The notes below the pieces were generated by a model that was given only the letters and a program-made list of their open reading frames with translations, searched no databases and was not told where the DNA came from. Source: Clostridium minihomine (GTDB lineage Bacteria > Bacillota > Clostridia > Oscillospirales > Acutalibacteraceae). From it: a stretch of DNA of 64,000 bases. The translations under genes and the position numbers were made by a program. The DNA lies in the NCBI RefSeq assembly GCF_900240385.1, contig NZ_OEQH01000003.1, positions 1 to 64,000 on the forward strand. The letters run 5' to 3'. Shown here one piece after another: positions 52,305 to 61,467 of the stretch (its first letter is position 1; every line of letters starts with the position of its first letter).

Positions 52305-53417
52305 ATGAAAATGAAAAAACGTTTATCTCTGTTCCTCGTGGCATCACTTATTCTGACAATGGTACTGGCAGGTTGCGGCAGCACAACCCCCAATACCAGC
52401 ACAGCTGCACCCGATGCATCAACCGCTGCGGACGGCGATGGGTTTGCTGCAGACGCAGTGATTGGCGTTGCATTGCCCTGGCTTGGCACTCAAAACTGGG
52501 CAGAAGCAGATGAAATGTTCCGAACTCAATTAGAGGCTGCAGGGTTTAAAGCAATTGTGCAGCACGCTGACAACAAGGTTCCTCAGCAGCAACAGCAGAT
52601 CGAGTCGATGATTCAAAATGGCGCCAAGGTTATCGTTGTCGGCCCTGTCGATGGCTCTCAGCTCGGAGCGGTTCTGGAAGAAGCAGAGGCGGCCGGCATC
52701 AAGATTCTCAGCTATGACCGTCTGCTTGAAAACACCACGGGCGTTGATGGTGTAGTACAGTTCGGCAGCATCAAGACCGGCGAACTGCAAGGGCAGGCTT
52801 TGCTGGATGGATTAGCTGCTCAGAAGGGCAAAGGACCTTACAACATTGAGCTGTTTGGCGGCGGACCTGCCGACCCCAACGCCCCAAACTTCTTTAAGGG
52901 AGCTATGTCTGTTCTTCAGCCCAAGATTGACGACGGTACTTTGGTAGTCGTATCGGGTCAAACCGATTTCACACAGTGTGCCACAATGGATTGGGATAAT
53001 TCCAAAGCACAGGCCCGTATGGATTCCCTGCTTTCCGGCTTCTATTCCGGCAAGGAAATCCACGGTGTTCTTTCTCCCAATGACGGCATTGCCCGCGCAA
53101 TCATTACCGCATCTGAGCAAGCCGGCCAGCAGATTCCCGTTGTTTCGGGTCTTGACGCCGAGAACGAGTCGGTTGAGTGGATTTGGTCTGGCAAGCAGTA
53201 TTCCACTGTAGCAAAACCCACCGACGTTTTGGTCGGCAAAACAATTGATATTATCAAATCACTGCAAGCCGGCAATGGCCTGCCCGAACCTGACACAAGC
53301 GTGAACAATGGCAAGAAAGAAGTCGGCATCTATGAGCTTGCTCCAATTATTGTCACCAAGGAAAATGCAAAAGAGGCATTTGCAAGCGATCCCAGCCGCT
53401 TGGCGCTCCTTAAATAG
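52305..53417 (+). CDS. chvE: ChvE-like sugar-binding lipoprotein
   Basis: 370 residues. The signal peptide ends in the lipobox LAGCG, so the protein is anchored to the outer face of the membrane. A Thr/Ala-rich linker (about 25-45) is followed by a periplasmic-binding fold beginning VIGVALPWLGTQNW. It continues with PVDGSQLGAVLEEAEAAGIK and LSYDRLL, as in ChvE-type proteins that bind several aldoses. AGGAGG precedes the ATG. Confidence 0.92.
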   Translation: MKMKKRLSLFLVASLILTMVLAGCGSTTPNTSTAAPDASTAADGDGFAADAVIGVALPWLGTQNWAEADEMFRTQLEAAGFKAIVQHADNKVPQQQQQIESMIQNGAKVIVVGPVDGSQLGAVLEEAEAAGIKILSYDRLLENTTGVDGVVQFGSIKTGELQGQALLDGLAAQKGKGPYNIELFGGGPADPNAPNFFKGAMSVLQPKIDDGTLVVVSGQTDFTQCATMDWDNSKAQARMDSLLSGFYSGKEIHGVLSPNDGIARAIITASEQAGQQIPVVSGLDAENESVEWIWSGKQYSTVAKPTDVLVGKTIDIIKSLQAGNGLPEPDTSVNNGKKEVGIYELAPIIVTKENAKEAFASDPSRLALLK

Positions 53418-53853
53418 AAACTCCTAAAACCCTGTATTCATAAGTAAAAAACTCTTTGAAGATTCTCCTCTTCAGCCATGAACACAGATTCTAAGCTTTT
53501 CTCTTGCAAGGGGACGGTGGGGGAGGTTCCTCTGCCGTCCGATTTGCAGCCACAGAAATTGTTGGGGGAATGAAAAACCCATATGAATTTGTAGCGCAAA
53601 GGATAGAAGGCGCTGCTTTCTATGCAAAAGTGAACGTACTTGAGAAAGTTTTGAATTATATGAGCCTGATTGAAATTAGGACTTCTTTTATGATAAAATA
53701 AAATTAGAATTTTAATCAGTTTGGTAATTCAGAATGTAATAATCATGGCGTTAATTTAGAAATCGGGGGGCAAACCAGCGACGAAATATTCACACGCCAC
53801 ACAAATAAGAAGTAAATGCAGAAGTTTCTATAAAATTTTTTGGGAGTGATTGA
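53418..53853. other. Intergenic region inside the sugar operon
   Basis: 436 bases. A GC-rich hairpin GGACGG/CCGTCC with inner GGAGG/CCTCT lies at 53512-53540 but lacks a T run; it may limit read-through or protect the upstream mRNA. The short open frame around 53504-53701 has no ribosome site or known domain. A relic cannot be excluded. Confidence 0.5.
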
Positions 53854-54804
53854 ATGTTTGATATAGTCGCATTAGGTGAGCTGCTGATTGACTTTACATA
53901 TCATGGCAGAAGTGAAAATGGCACGCGCTTGTTTGAGCAAAACCCCGGTGGTGCGCCTGCAAATATGCTGTGTGCCGCCTCAAACTTAGGCTTAAACACT
54001 GCGTTTATCGGTAAGGTAGGCAAGGATATGCACGGCGATTATCTGTGCAGGGTACTGGAAGAAAAAGGGGTTAACACCGGCGGGCTGATTCGTGCAGAAG
54101 ATGTGTTTACAACACTTGCATTTGTTGAGCTTTCGGAAACGGGTGAGCGCAATTTTTCGTTTGCACGCAAACCCGGTGCAGACACAACCCTTTGCGCGCA
54201 TGAGGTGAAGCGTGAACTGACACAGGGGTGTAAGATTTTCCACTTTGGCTCCCTGTCACTCACCAATGAGCCTTCCCGTTCTGCCACAATCGAAGCGGTA
54301 AAAGCTGCAAAACAGGCCGGAGCTATCATCTCTTACGACCCCAATTACCGTGCACCGCTTTGGAACAGCAAGGAGGAAGCCGCCAAAAGGATGCAAAGTG
54401 TCCTCCATTTTGCTGACATTGTCAAAATAAGCGACGAAGAAATTGAGTTGGTAACAGGGGAATCTTCGCCCGAGGCCGCTGCCGCGCACCTTTTTGAAAA
54501 AGGGATTTCTTGTGTGGTGGTTACGCTTGGAAGCAATGGGGCCTATGCCGCGGTGAAAGGTGCATCTGCTCTTGTTCCCGTTCCTGATGTTCCGGTGGTT
54601 GACACCACAGGTGCCGGGGATGCTTTCTGGGGTGGTTTCCTGTATCAGCTGGCAGTAAGTGGACTTCGCCCCAATGAACTCGGCGAAGCACAACTATGGG
54701 ATTTTACCGAATTTGCGAATGCGGTCGCCTCTTTGTGTGTCCAAAAGCGCGGGGGGATACCGGCGATGCCCACAATCAGTATGGTCAAGGATTTTCTTGG
54801 CTAA
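53854..54804 (+). CDS. scrK: PfkB-family carbohydrate kinase, probable fructokinase
   Basis: 316 residues of the ribokinase fold. N-terminal ALGELLIDF, GGAPANMLCAASNLG (sugar lid), and C-terminal DTTGAGDAFWGGF with the catalytic Asp and anion hole. The sequence pattern is that of fructokinases, which make fructose 6-phosphate. GGGAGTG precedes the ATG. The D-lyxose/D-mannose isomerase gene follows 14 bases later and would supply fructose or xylulose. 2-keto-3-deoxygluconate is an alternative substrate for relatives. Confidence 0.88.
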   Translation: MFDIVALGELLIDFTYHGRSENGTRLFEQNPGGAPANMLCAASNLGLNTAFIGKVGKDMHGDYLCRVLEEKGVNTGGLIRAEDVFTTLAFVELSETGERNFSFARKPGADTTLCAHEVKRELTQGCKIFHFGSLSLTNEPSRSATIEAVKAAKQAGAIISYDPNYRAPLWNSKEEAAKRMQSVLHFADIVKISDEEIELVTGESSPEAAAAHLFEKGISCVVVTLGSNGAYAAVKGASALVPVPDVPVVDTTGAGDAFWGGFLYQLAVSGLRPNELGEAQLWDFTEFANAVASLCVQKRGGIPAMPTISMVKDFLG

Positions 54805-54818
54805 AAAGGGGGATGACG

Positions 54819-55517
54819 ATGAAACGCAGCGAGATTAATAAGGCGCTGGCAGAGATGGAGGCTTTTATAAAGGAATATCGCTTTGCCCTACCGCCGTTCT
54901 GTCACTTTACACCGGAGGAATGGAGAGCGAAGGGCCCAGAATACGATGAAATCCGCAATAATATGCTGGGCTGGGACATTACCGACTATGGTCTGGGCGA
55001 CTTTGGCAAGGTTGGATTTTCGCTGATTACAATTCGTAATGGCAATTTTTCCATGAAGAATAAATACGCTAAGACTTATGCTGAAAAGCTGCTTTATCTG
55101 CGGGAAGGCCAATACGCCCCAATGCATTTTCATTGGAGTAAGATGGAAGATATTATCAACCGCGGCGGCGGCAATGTTCTGATCCGTGTCTATAACTCAA
55201 CCCCCGGCGAAGAGTTGGATGAGAGCGGAGAGGTGCGTGTTCACATGGATGGCCGTGAGCTGACTGTTGCTGCCGGAACACAAGTGCGTCTAACGCCGGG
55301 CGAGAGTATCTCCATACAGCCTTATTTATATCACGACTTTTCGGTCGAGGAAGGCACGGGGCCGGTATTGTTAGGTGAGGTAAGTCAGTGCAACGACGAC
55401 AATATTGATAACCGCTTTTTAAAGCCCATTGGCCGTTTCCCTGCTATTGAAGAAGATGAGCCGCCTTATCGGCTGCTTTGCAATGAATATCCAAAAAACA
55501 ACAGCGTGCAGCACTGA
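54819..55517 (+). CDS. D-lyxose / D-mannose isomerase
   Basis: 232 residues of the cupin-type D-lyxose isomerase family (PF07385). MHFHWSKMEDIINRGGG holds the two His and the Glu that bind the metal, and YLYHDF gives a further His. The enzyme interconverts D-lyxose with D-xylulose and D-mannose with D-fructose. The start is set at 54819, six bases behind AAAAAGGGGG; the ATG six bases earlier is too close. As the last gene of the operon it explains the ketokinase upstream. Confidence 0.9.
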   Translation: MKRSEINKALAEMEAFIKEYRFALPPFCHFTPEEWRAKGPEYDEIRNNMLGWDITDYGLGDFGKVGFSLITIRNGNFSMKNKYAKTYAEKLLYLREGQYAPMHFHWSKMEDIINRGGGNVLIRVYNSTPGEELDESGEVRVHMDGRELTVAAGTQVRLTPGESISIQPYLYHDFSVEEGTGPVLLGEVSQCNDDNIDNRFLKPIGRFPAIEEDEPPYRLLCNEYPKNNSVQH

Positions 55518-55538
55518 AAATTTAATAAGAACGATATT

Positions 55539-55573
55539 GCCGCAGCGAATGAATCATAGCTGCGGTTTTTTAT
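55539..55573 (+). terminator. Terminator of the sugar operon
   Basis: CCGCAGC/GCTGCGG stem followed by TTTTTTA. Confidence 0.85.
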
Positions 55574-55637
55574 CTGTATACAGCCGATTTGTGCCTCTAT
55601 AGAACAGCAAATTTTTATTCCGTTTTCTTATAATTGC

Positions 55638-55669
55638 AATGCCGGCAGATGTTGCATCTGCCGGCATTG
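55638..55669. repeat. Perfect palindromic hairpin
   Basis: AATGCCGGCAGATG and its complement around a 3-base loop. It lies 30 bases beyond the minus-strand permease gene. A T run is weak, so it may be a 3' stabiliser or inefficient terminator. Confidence 0.6.
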
Positions 55670-55701
55670 TGGATTGGAGATATATGGGAAAGATAGTGGG
55701 G

Positions 55702-56946
55702 TTACTTAGAGGAGGAAATTTCAACTTCTTCTTTTCGAACAAGAGGAAATTTATCAAACACAGTATTCATGTAAAGTACGGCCATCAAAAAGGCAAACTG
55801 TCCGGCGAGAATCCCCATGGTCGGATATCCAAGACCAAAATTGTTGGCTCCATAGGGCAAGAAGGGGAATGCCTTTAACCAAATGAATCCGTAGATCAGG
55901 CCGCCAACCACCCAGATAGCGAACCGGCAGAAAAACCGTTTTCCATCCTGCGGCACTTTTTCGGCGTTTGGATAATCGTCAAACAGGTGATGCCAGGTAA
56001 GCATAAAGACAACCATTGACAATTCCAAAGAAGCGACCACAGTGCCGGTGGGTGTGCCGGGCATTATGTTCAGTGCGACGACAACGGCGCTTAGCAGCTT
56101 GGGCATAAGCCACCCGCCGCAAACCAGTGCAATCACAAGTCCGCTTAGCCCCATCCAGGGCTGTTTTTTGGTAATCGCCTTCATGGGGAACAGTTCGCCG
56201 CCCTCGGCGGGGATTAAGAACCAGAAAATGAAGCCCTGGCAAAACGCCAGCGTATTCGGCCAGGAACCAAAGGGTGCATTGATCATAGCCGCCCCGCCCA
56301 GCTCAAATTTGAGGAAACTGGGAATGAAGATGGCAATCCATACAGTAACCGCTACAGCCAGGCTCATGCCCATGACTCCCATGCCGTCATAGGGTGACTG
56401 AATACGGCCGGCGAACGGTTTTCTCTGAAACAGTGAGGAAAAGGGAATCTGGCCGATGAGCACCGCCAGGCAGAAGAAGTTAGAGGCTTCCCATCCCTCG
56501 ATAGCCAGCGCAACCTCGGCAGCATTAGAGGGGGTAAAGAGAATACCAAAAGAAAATGGTTTCCAGAACAGGCCCACAAAACCGATGAGTGCTAAAAAGC
56601 CGATTATGCCGATGAGAAGGCTAAACAGTGTATAGCGCAGGCCGGCAACGGGCTGTTTTTTTGTTTTGGTGTATTTTCCGTGTCCGCCAAAAATGAGAAT
56701 CTGCCATGTCCATGCATTGATGCAGGTCCAAAAGAAAACACCTTCGGTGAAAACTCCGATATATTTGGTAGCTAACGCGGGCTCTACCAAAGCGAGTGTG
56801 GAACCGGCACAGGCGGTGGCGAGAGCCTTTGTGATGGTTCCGTAAATCGGCCAGTAAATCAGGGTGATGAAAAAACAAAGGGCTACTGCTGCCACACCCG
56901 TTGAAAGCTGACCGGGAAAAACACGCCGGATCTTAGTCTCCGTCAT
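55702..56946 (-). CDS. Multi-pass membrane protein, putative permease
   Basis: 414 residues with 10-11 hydrophobic helices and a Trp/Phe-rich character, for example FEGVFFWTCINAWTW-like and PSNAAEVALAIEGWEASNFF. I do not recognise the family. It is the last gene of the CoA-transferase/acyl-CoA dehydrogenase operon, so it may import the acid that is activated there. No signal peptide. The ATG lies about 130 bases behind the dehydrogenase gene. Confidence 0.7.
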   Translation of the reverse strand: MTETKIRRVFPGQLSTGVAAVALCFFITLIYWPIYGTITKALATACAGSTLALVEPALATKYIGVFTEGVFFWTCINAWTWQILIFGGHGKYTKTKKQPVAGLRYTLFSLLIGIIGFLALIGFVGLFWKPFSFGILFTPSNAAEVALAIEGWEASNFFCLAVLIGQIPFSSLFQRKPFAGRIQSPYDGMGVMGMSLAVAVTVWIAIFIPSFLKFELGGAAMINAPFGSWPNTLAFCQGFIFWFLIPAEGGELFPMKAITKKQPWMGLSGLVIALVCGGWLMPKLLSAVVVALNIMPGTPTGTVVASLELSMVVFMLTWHHLFDDYPNAEKVPQDGKRFFCRFAIWVVGGLIYGFIWLKAFPFLPYGANNFGLGYPTMGILAGQFAFLMAVLYMNTVFDKFPLVRKEEVEISSSK

Positions 56947-57078
56947 GAGTGAATATCCATCCTTTCTTATTTTGCTTGGGTGGAAAAATTTCGATTCGGA
57001 GGCCGGGCCGAAAAATGGTATGTTGGCGGCACGGCCTGCTTTGCTCAGAATTGAGTCTGTGTGCTATAACCGAATCGG

Positions 57079-58221
57079 TCAGGAGTTTGCGCGCAAAACT
57101 GCGCCGCCAACCACCATTTTAAGTACTTCTGAGGTTCCTACACCAATGTCCATCAGGCGGCCGTCACGGGCATAGCGTTCCACATTGCAGCTTTTAATAT
57201 AGCCATGACCACCAAAAATCTGAAGTGCCTTATGGCACACCTCATCGACTGTTTCTGCCACAAAAAGCTTGGCGATTGAGGTGTCTACCGCGCAGTCTGC
57301 GCCGGTATCCATCCGTGTTGCCACATGGGTGACCAGAAGGCGCGCTGCCTCAAGCTTTACATGCATTTCGGCAACCATCTCCTGAACCGAGTAAAGCGCA
57401 GCGATCGGTTTTCCGAAAGCGATTCGCCGGTTCGCATAAGAGGCGGCCTCGGCCAAGCAAGCTTCGGCGATGCCGATGCCCATAGAGCACATGCCAAGCC
57501 GTCCGCCCACCAGACCATACATGGCCACCTTAAACCCGCCGTTTTCTTTGCCAAGAAGGTTCTCAGCCGGCACAAAGCAATCTTTGAGAATGATGCTGGT
57601 GGTATTTGAGCTGCGGCACCCCATCTTACTTAGGTTTGGACCAACCGCTAACCCTTCAGAGGTTTTTTCCACCACAAAGACACTGATTCCTTTGGAACCC
57701 TGCTCCGGCGCTGTTTTAAGCGCTAGAACCAAAAGATCCGAAAGACTGCCGTTGGTGGAAAAGTATTTGATTCCATTGAGCTGATAGCCGCCGTCGCAGG
57801 CTGTGGCGGTTGCCTGCATGGATGCCGCGTCGGAACCGGCGCCGACTTCGCTGATGGTATAAGCAGCGACGCGCTTTCCGGAAATCAAATCAGGCAGCCA
57901 GCGCTGCTTTTGCTCGTCAGTGCCAAATTTTAAAATTGCATCTGCTGCCATCCAGTGAACATGAAAGGTCAGTGCCACACCGGCGCTGCCCCGGGCAAGT
58001 TCTGTGGCAATGCGCTCGGCAGCGGCAGTAGAAAACCCAAGGCCGCCATATTGGCAAGGATAGCGTGCACCGAAAAAGCCTGCCTGCGCCATCTCAGGGA
58101 GGAGTTCTGACGGAAAGCGGTTTTCTTCATCCAGCGCGCGGGCAATGGGGCGAAGCTTTTCATCCGAGAATTGTTTTGCCCGGTCAATGAGCTCCTGCTC
58201 ATCAATTGTGTATCTATCCAT
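57079..58221 (-). CDS. Acyl-CoA dehydrogenase family protein lacking the usual catalytic Glu
   Basis: 380 residues with the three-domain ACAD layout: helical N-domain, beta domain with YTISEVGAGSDAASMQA and LNGIKYFSTNG for FAD and substrate, and a helical C-domain with QIFGGHGYIKSCNVERYARDG. At the base position of most members (Y/x-E-G-T) the protein has IGVGTSEV, so Glu is Val. In isovaleryl-CoA dehydrogenase, which looks alike here, the base sits earlier in LDLER, but this protein has LVGGR there. Both known positions therefore lack Glu. The substrate is unknown. It is 10 bases behind CoA-transferase subunit B. Confidence 0.88.
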   Translation of the reverse strand: MDRYTIDEQELIDRAKQFSDEKLRPIARALDEENRFPSELLPEMAQAGFFGARYPCQYGGLGFSTAAAERIATELARGSAGVALTFHVHWMAADAILKFGTDEQKQRWLPDLISGKRVAAYTISEVGAGSDAASMQATATACDGGYQLNGIKYFSTNGSLSDLLVLALKTAPEQGSKGISVFVVEKTSEGLAVGPNLSKMGCRSSNTTSIILKDCFVPAENLLGKENGGFKVAMYGLVGGRLGMCSMGIGIAEACLAEAASYANRRIAFGKPIAALYSVQEMVAEMHVKLEAARLLVTHVATRMDTGADCAVDTSIAKLFVAETVDEVCHKALQIFGGHGYIKSCNVERYARDGRLMDIGVGTSEVLKMVVGGAVLRANS

Positions 58222-58231
58222 TTTCTACCTC

Positions 58232-58891
58232 TCAGATTTCCATTTCGCGGAAGTCGTCGGCTACAACGAATTCTGCATCAGTCAGGCTCTTAATTTCTTC
58301 CAGGGTGACACCGGGGGCATGTTCTTTAAGAATGAGATGCCCGTTCCCAACATCAAAGACTGCCTTGTCTGTAATAATGGTTTTAACACAGCCTTTGCCA
58401 GTGAGGGGAAGTACGCACTTCTTCATGATTTTAGAGTTGCCCTTCTTATCCGCGTGCATCAGGGTAGCGATGCATTTTTCTGTGCCATAGCAAAGTTCCA
58501 TTGCGCCGCCCATGCCGGGCCACCATTTGCCTTCGCGTTTGGCCGCCCAGTTGGCAATGTTTCCGTTTTGATCCACCTCGAGTGCGCCGAGAATGGTCAC
58601 ATCCAAAAGTCCGCTGCGCATTGCACCCAGCGAGGTGGCCAGATCCATAATCGCCGCACCGGGGACAAGGGTTACCGGCTCGCTGCCGGCGTTGGTGATG
58701 TCTGCCTGAGCTTCTGATGCCTTGGGGCGGGGGCCAACGCCAATCACGCCGTTTTCCCCGTGAAACATGAGATGTACGTCCTTCGGCAGGTAGTTGGAAG
58801 CTTGGGTTGGCATTCCAAAGCCGAGGTTCACAAGCTGGCCGTCCTTTAATTCTTTCGCGGCACGCCGCGCAATTAATTCTCTGGGATCCAT
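58232..58891 (-). CDS. 3-oxoacid/acetate CoA-transferase, subunit B
   Basis: 219 residues. The catalytic Glu is in FHGENGVIGVGP (about residue 46) and GAAIMDLATSLGAMRSG is a typical block of CtfB/AtoA/ScoB. The start at 58891 follows AAAGGAGG by 7 bases; a Met 15 codons earlier has no site. With subunit A it moves CoA from acetyl-CoA or another donor to the free acid used in this cluster. Butyrate, acetoacetate and similar acids are handled by relatives. Confidence 0.92.
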   Translation of the reverse strand: MDPRELIARRAAKELKDGQLVNLGFGMPTQASNYLPKDVHLMFHGENGVIGVGPRPKASEAQADITNAGSEPVTLVPGAAIMDLATSLGAMRSGLLDVTILGALEVDQNGNIANWAAKREGKWWPGMGGAMELCYGTEKCIATLMHADKKGNSKIMKKCVLPLTGKGCVKTIITDKAVFDVGNGHLILKEHAPGVTLEEIKSLTDAEFVVADDFREMEI

Positions 58892-58932
58892 AGATAATGC
58901 CTCCTTTATAAACTGTAGCAATTTTTCATTGC

Positions 58933-59691
58933 TCACTCGGCTTTTAATTTTCCGATTTTAAGCCAGTGCTGGCGATAGATTTCATTATGTTCTTCAAGGC
59001 TCAGTCCCTTGACCACGGCATTGACAAACGGCGCCGCGCACCCTACGCGCTCGGGCGGAATGGTGCCCACGGGGACGATTTCCTCGACCTCGGCGATGGT
59101 GTAATCGCCTGCCATTCCATAAATGGCATTGCAGTTGAGTCCGGTGTAACGGAATTCCAGATTGCCGATTTCGTCTGCACGCCAAGCTTTGATGATGGAA
59201 TAGGGGGCGCGGATGGCCGGCTCGACAAAGCAATCCATACCATTGACGTTAATAACCTGCTTCGGTTCGGCAAGATCCGGGAAGAGCCCGGGTTCATTCA
59301 GAATTCCCACGCCGACAGGCACCAAAGCGCCGCCTAATCCCATTGCACCTGCGCGAACCTTTTCTGCAAGTGTACCCATGGGATAGTACTGCTCCACTTT
59401 CAAAGAGTCTTTGAGGTATTCAATGGTAGATTCCTCTGTGGTGCCAACGTGAGAAGAGATAATCTCGCGAACAAGTCCGTTTTTGTAAAGCATAGCGCGC
59501 CCAAAACCGCTTAGGCCGGGCTCGTTGGTAATGAGGGTGATCTCAGAAATCTGATTTTTGATCAGCCACTCAATGCAGCAGGTGGGTTCAGATGCTCCCA
59601 CGAAACCACCCATTAAGATTTTTGCACCCTTCTGGGGAATCGGGGCAAGTGCCTCGTCAATACTCATGACTTTATTTCCAAGTTTAGACAA
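58933..59691 (-). CDS. 3-oxoacid/acetate CoA-transferase, subunit A
   Basis: 252 residues of the CtfA/AtoD type. KILMGGFVGASEPTCCIEWL begins the CoA-binding fold, and NEPGLSGFGRAMLY follows. The start is probably a TTG (59691) that stands 7 bases behind AAAGGAGGG; the longer frame to 59847 runs over the sigma-54 promoter and is not likely. It is the first gene of a four-gene operon with subunit B, the acyl-CoA dehydrogenase and the permease. Confidence 0.9.
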   Translation of the reverse strand: MSKLGNKVMSIDEALAPIPQKGAKILMGGFVGASEPTCCIEWLIKNQISEITLITNEPGLSGFGRAMLYKNGLVREIISSHVGTTEESTIEYLKDSLKVEQYYPMGTLAEKVRAGAMGLGGALVPVGVGILNEPGLFPDLAEPKQVINVNGMDCFVEPAIRAPYSIIKAWRADEIGNLEFRYTGLNCNAIYGMAGDYTIAEVEEIVPVGTIPPERVGCAAPFVNAVVKGLSLEEHNEIYRQHWLKIGKLKAE

Positions 59692-59764
59692 TGTTAGTCC
59701 CTCCTTTATGATGTTCCGCATCGGGCTAGTTGGACTGATGGCCATCAGTTGCTTTATTATAGTA

Positions 59765-59779
59765 GCAAGTTGCGTGCCA
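59765..59779 (-). promoter_or_regulatory. Sigma-54 promoter of the CoA-transferase operon
   Basis: The minus strand reads TGGCACGCAACTTGC, a full match to TGGCAC-N5-TTGC. The predicted start of transcription near 59753 is about 60 bases before the TTG start codon. Confidence 0.88.
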
Positions 59780-59826
59780 ACTGAAAATTGCAGGAATACA
59801 GGGCTTTTTACCATGTGATTTGTGAA

Positions 59827-59883
59827 AACACTGTCCGAAAGAGACACTGTGAAGAGGACAGTGTCCTGAAACAGGACACTTTT
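59827..59883 (-). promoter_or_regulatory. Cluster of GGACA/TGTCC enhancer sites
   Basis: Four TGTCC-like elements occur in 57 bases, including the palindromes GGACAGTGTCC (59856-59866) and GTGTCCTGAAACAGGACAC (59861-59879). They lie 50-105 bases upstream of the sigma-54 promoter. The same GGACAC core recurs upstream of the regulator gene. Confidence 0.7.
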
Positions 59884-59936
59884 GAAGCATAAAAAAACAG
59901 GGAACCCATGCGGTTTGGGCTCCCTGTTTTTCTAAA

Positions 59937-61313
59937 TTATTTAATTTTATATTTGTCCATCTTGCGATAGAGCACAGAACGGGAAATTCCCAAATCCAAT
60001 GCAGTATGAACACGGTTTCCGTTGTTTCGCGCCAGAGCATCCAGAATCAGCTGTTTTTCCTTCTCTGTCATCGCATCATGATAATAGGGTTGTTCTATCG
60101 TGTCCTCTGGTGGTATCGAGGGGCACCCTTCCCACGGTTTATTGGGGACCTTTTCAAGGCTGACCAGTTCGCCTTCGCTCCAGTTAACCGCCTGTTCCAA
60201 TATGTTCTCCAGTTCCCGAACGTTGCCGGGCCAGTCGTATCCCATAAATTCCGCCATAGCTTCTGGTGTGACACGCTCGGCGTGTGAGCCGATGCGGGCG
60301 TTGATGCGGCGCAGCAGAAAACGAACCAAGTCCTGTAAGTCGGCTTTCCGCTCACGCAGGGGAGGAATGTTAATGGCCAGAATATTGATGCGGTAATACA
60401 GATCTTCCCGAAAGGTGCCCTGCCGAATCATTTCTCGCAGATCCCGGTTGGTAGAAGCAATGACCCGAACATCCAATGTAACGGGGGCGCGTGCTCCGAT
60501 GCGCCAAACTTCTCTTTCTTGCAGAACACGAAGCAGTTTAACCTGTACGTCCAGCGGCATATCTCCAATTTCATCCAGAAGGATTGTTCCGCCGTTTGCC
60601 AACTCAAATTTACCGGGATTTCCGCCTCGCAGAGCACCGGTAAAAGCGCCGGAAACATAGCCGAAGAGTTCCGCCTCAATCAGATTTGTGGGGATGGCAC
60701 CGCAGTTCACACTGATAAATGGGGCATCCCGCCGAACGGATCGGGTGTGAATGGCCTGAGCCACCACTTCTTTTCCGGTTCCGCTTTCCCCAGAAATCAA
60801 AACCGTTGAATTGGTGCGGGAGGCGCGGCGAGCTAATTTTTTTACATAGAGCATAGACTCTGTTTCTCCCACCAGATCCATACAGGTGTATAAATGAATC
60901 GGCGTTGTACTGGGCGACACCTTAACCGGGCTACCTAATTTTTCAGCAATACTTTTTCCGACCACCATATCCGGAAAGATCGTCTTTACCAATGCTCCGA
61001 TGACAATACCGTCTTTTTTGATGGGAAAACGTGCCACAAGAGATTCTTTCCCTTTTGCGACAAGCGTATCTCCCCATTCTGAATAGCCGCGGCCCAGTGT
61101 TTCGGGAAGAAGGCACTTTGGCAGAAAAACGCGGATATCCTTGCCAAGCATCTCTTGCTCAGTCATTTGAAAGAAGTCTTGAAAGAACTGATTCACAAAG
61201 AAAATACGGCAGTCTGTGTCGATGGCCAGAACCCCTTCAAACGGAGTGTTTAGCATCGCATAGATGCGCTCATCCAGTGTGATATCTGAGCCGGAAATGA
61301 ATTTTGACTTCAT
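59937..61313 (-). CDS. PAS-domain sigma-54-dependent activator of the CoA-transferase cluster
   Basis: 458 residues. PAS domain (about 15-120, [19 protein letters not shown]), AAA+ domain with GESGTGKEV, the sigma-54 loop [11 protein letters not shown] and Walker [12 protein letters not shown], and a C-terminal Fis-type helix-turn-helix ([20 protein letters not shown]). AGGAGG stands before the ATG. It is transcribed toward the operon it probably controls. GGACAC-type sites and sigma-54 promoters in front of both that operon and this gene suggest activation and positive autoregulation. Confidence 0.95.
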   Translation of the reverse strand: MKSKFISGSDITLDERIYAMLNTPFEGVLAIDTDCRIFFVNQFFQDFFQMTEQEMLGKDIRVFLPKCLLPETLGRGYSEWGDTLVAKGKESLVARFPIKKDGIVIGALVKTIFPDMVVGKSIAEKLGSPVKVSPSTTPIHLYTCMDLVGETESMLYVKKLARRASRTNSTVLISGESGTGKEVVAQAIHTRSVRRDAPFISVNCGAIPTNLIEAELFGYVSGAFTGALRGGNPGKFELANGGTILLDEIGDMPLDVQVKLLRVLQEREVWRIGARAPVTLDVRVIASTNRDLREMIRQGTFREDLYYRINILAINIPPLRERKADLQDLVRFLLRRINARIGSHAERVTPEAMAEFMGYDWPGNVRELENILEQAVNWSEGELVSLEKVPNKPWEGCPSIPPEDTIEQPYYHDAMTEKEKQLILDALARNNGNRVHTALDLGISRSVLYRKMDKYKIK

Positions 61314-61368
61314 AACGTAACACCTCCTGAACGAAGTCTGAATATTTTCTCGCTACCATTAATGATCA

Positions 61369-61383
61369 GCAATTTTGATGCCA
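61369..61383 (-). promoter_or_regulatory. Sigma-54 promoter of the activator gene
   Basis: The minus strand reads TGGCATCAAAATTGC: one mismatch to TGGCAC-N5-TTGC, with GG and GC correctly spaced. The start of transcription would be near 61357, 44 bases before the ATG. Confidence 0.7.
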
Positions 61384-61425
61384 TCTGCTTAACCCCCATA
61401 ATACGGGGATTGTATGTTCATAAAG

Positions 61426-61463
61426 TTGGGACACTGTTTCACAATTGGGACACTGTGTGTCCT
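61426..61463 (-). promoter_or_regulatory. GGACAC enhancer sites before the activator gene
   Basis: Two copies of TTGGGACACTGT (61426 and 61445). The second extends into the palindrome GGACACTGTGTGTCC (61448-61462). They are 43-80 bases upstream of the sigma-54 promoter and share the core with the sites at 59827-59883. Confidence 0.7.
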
Positions 61464-61467
61464 GATT

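Noticed and set aside
53504-53701. 65-codon gene between the binding protein and fructokinase
   Set aside because: No ribosome site and it includes a GC-rich hairpin. No similarity recognised.
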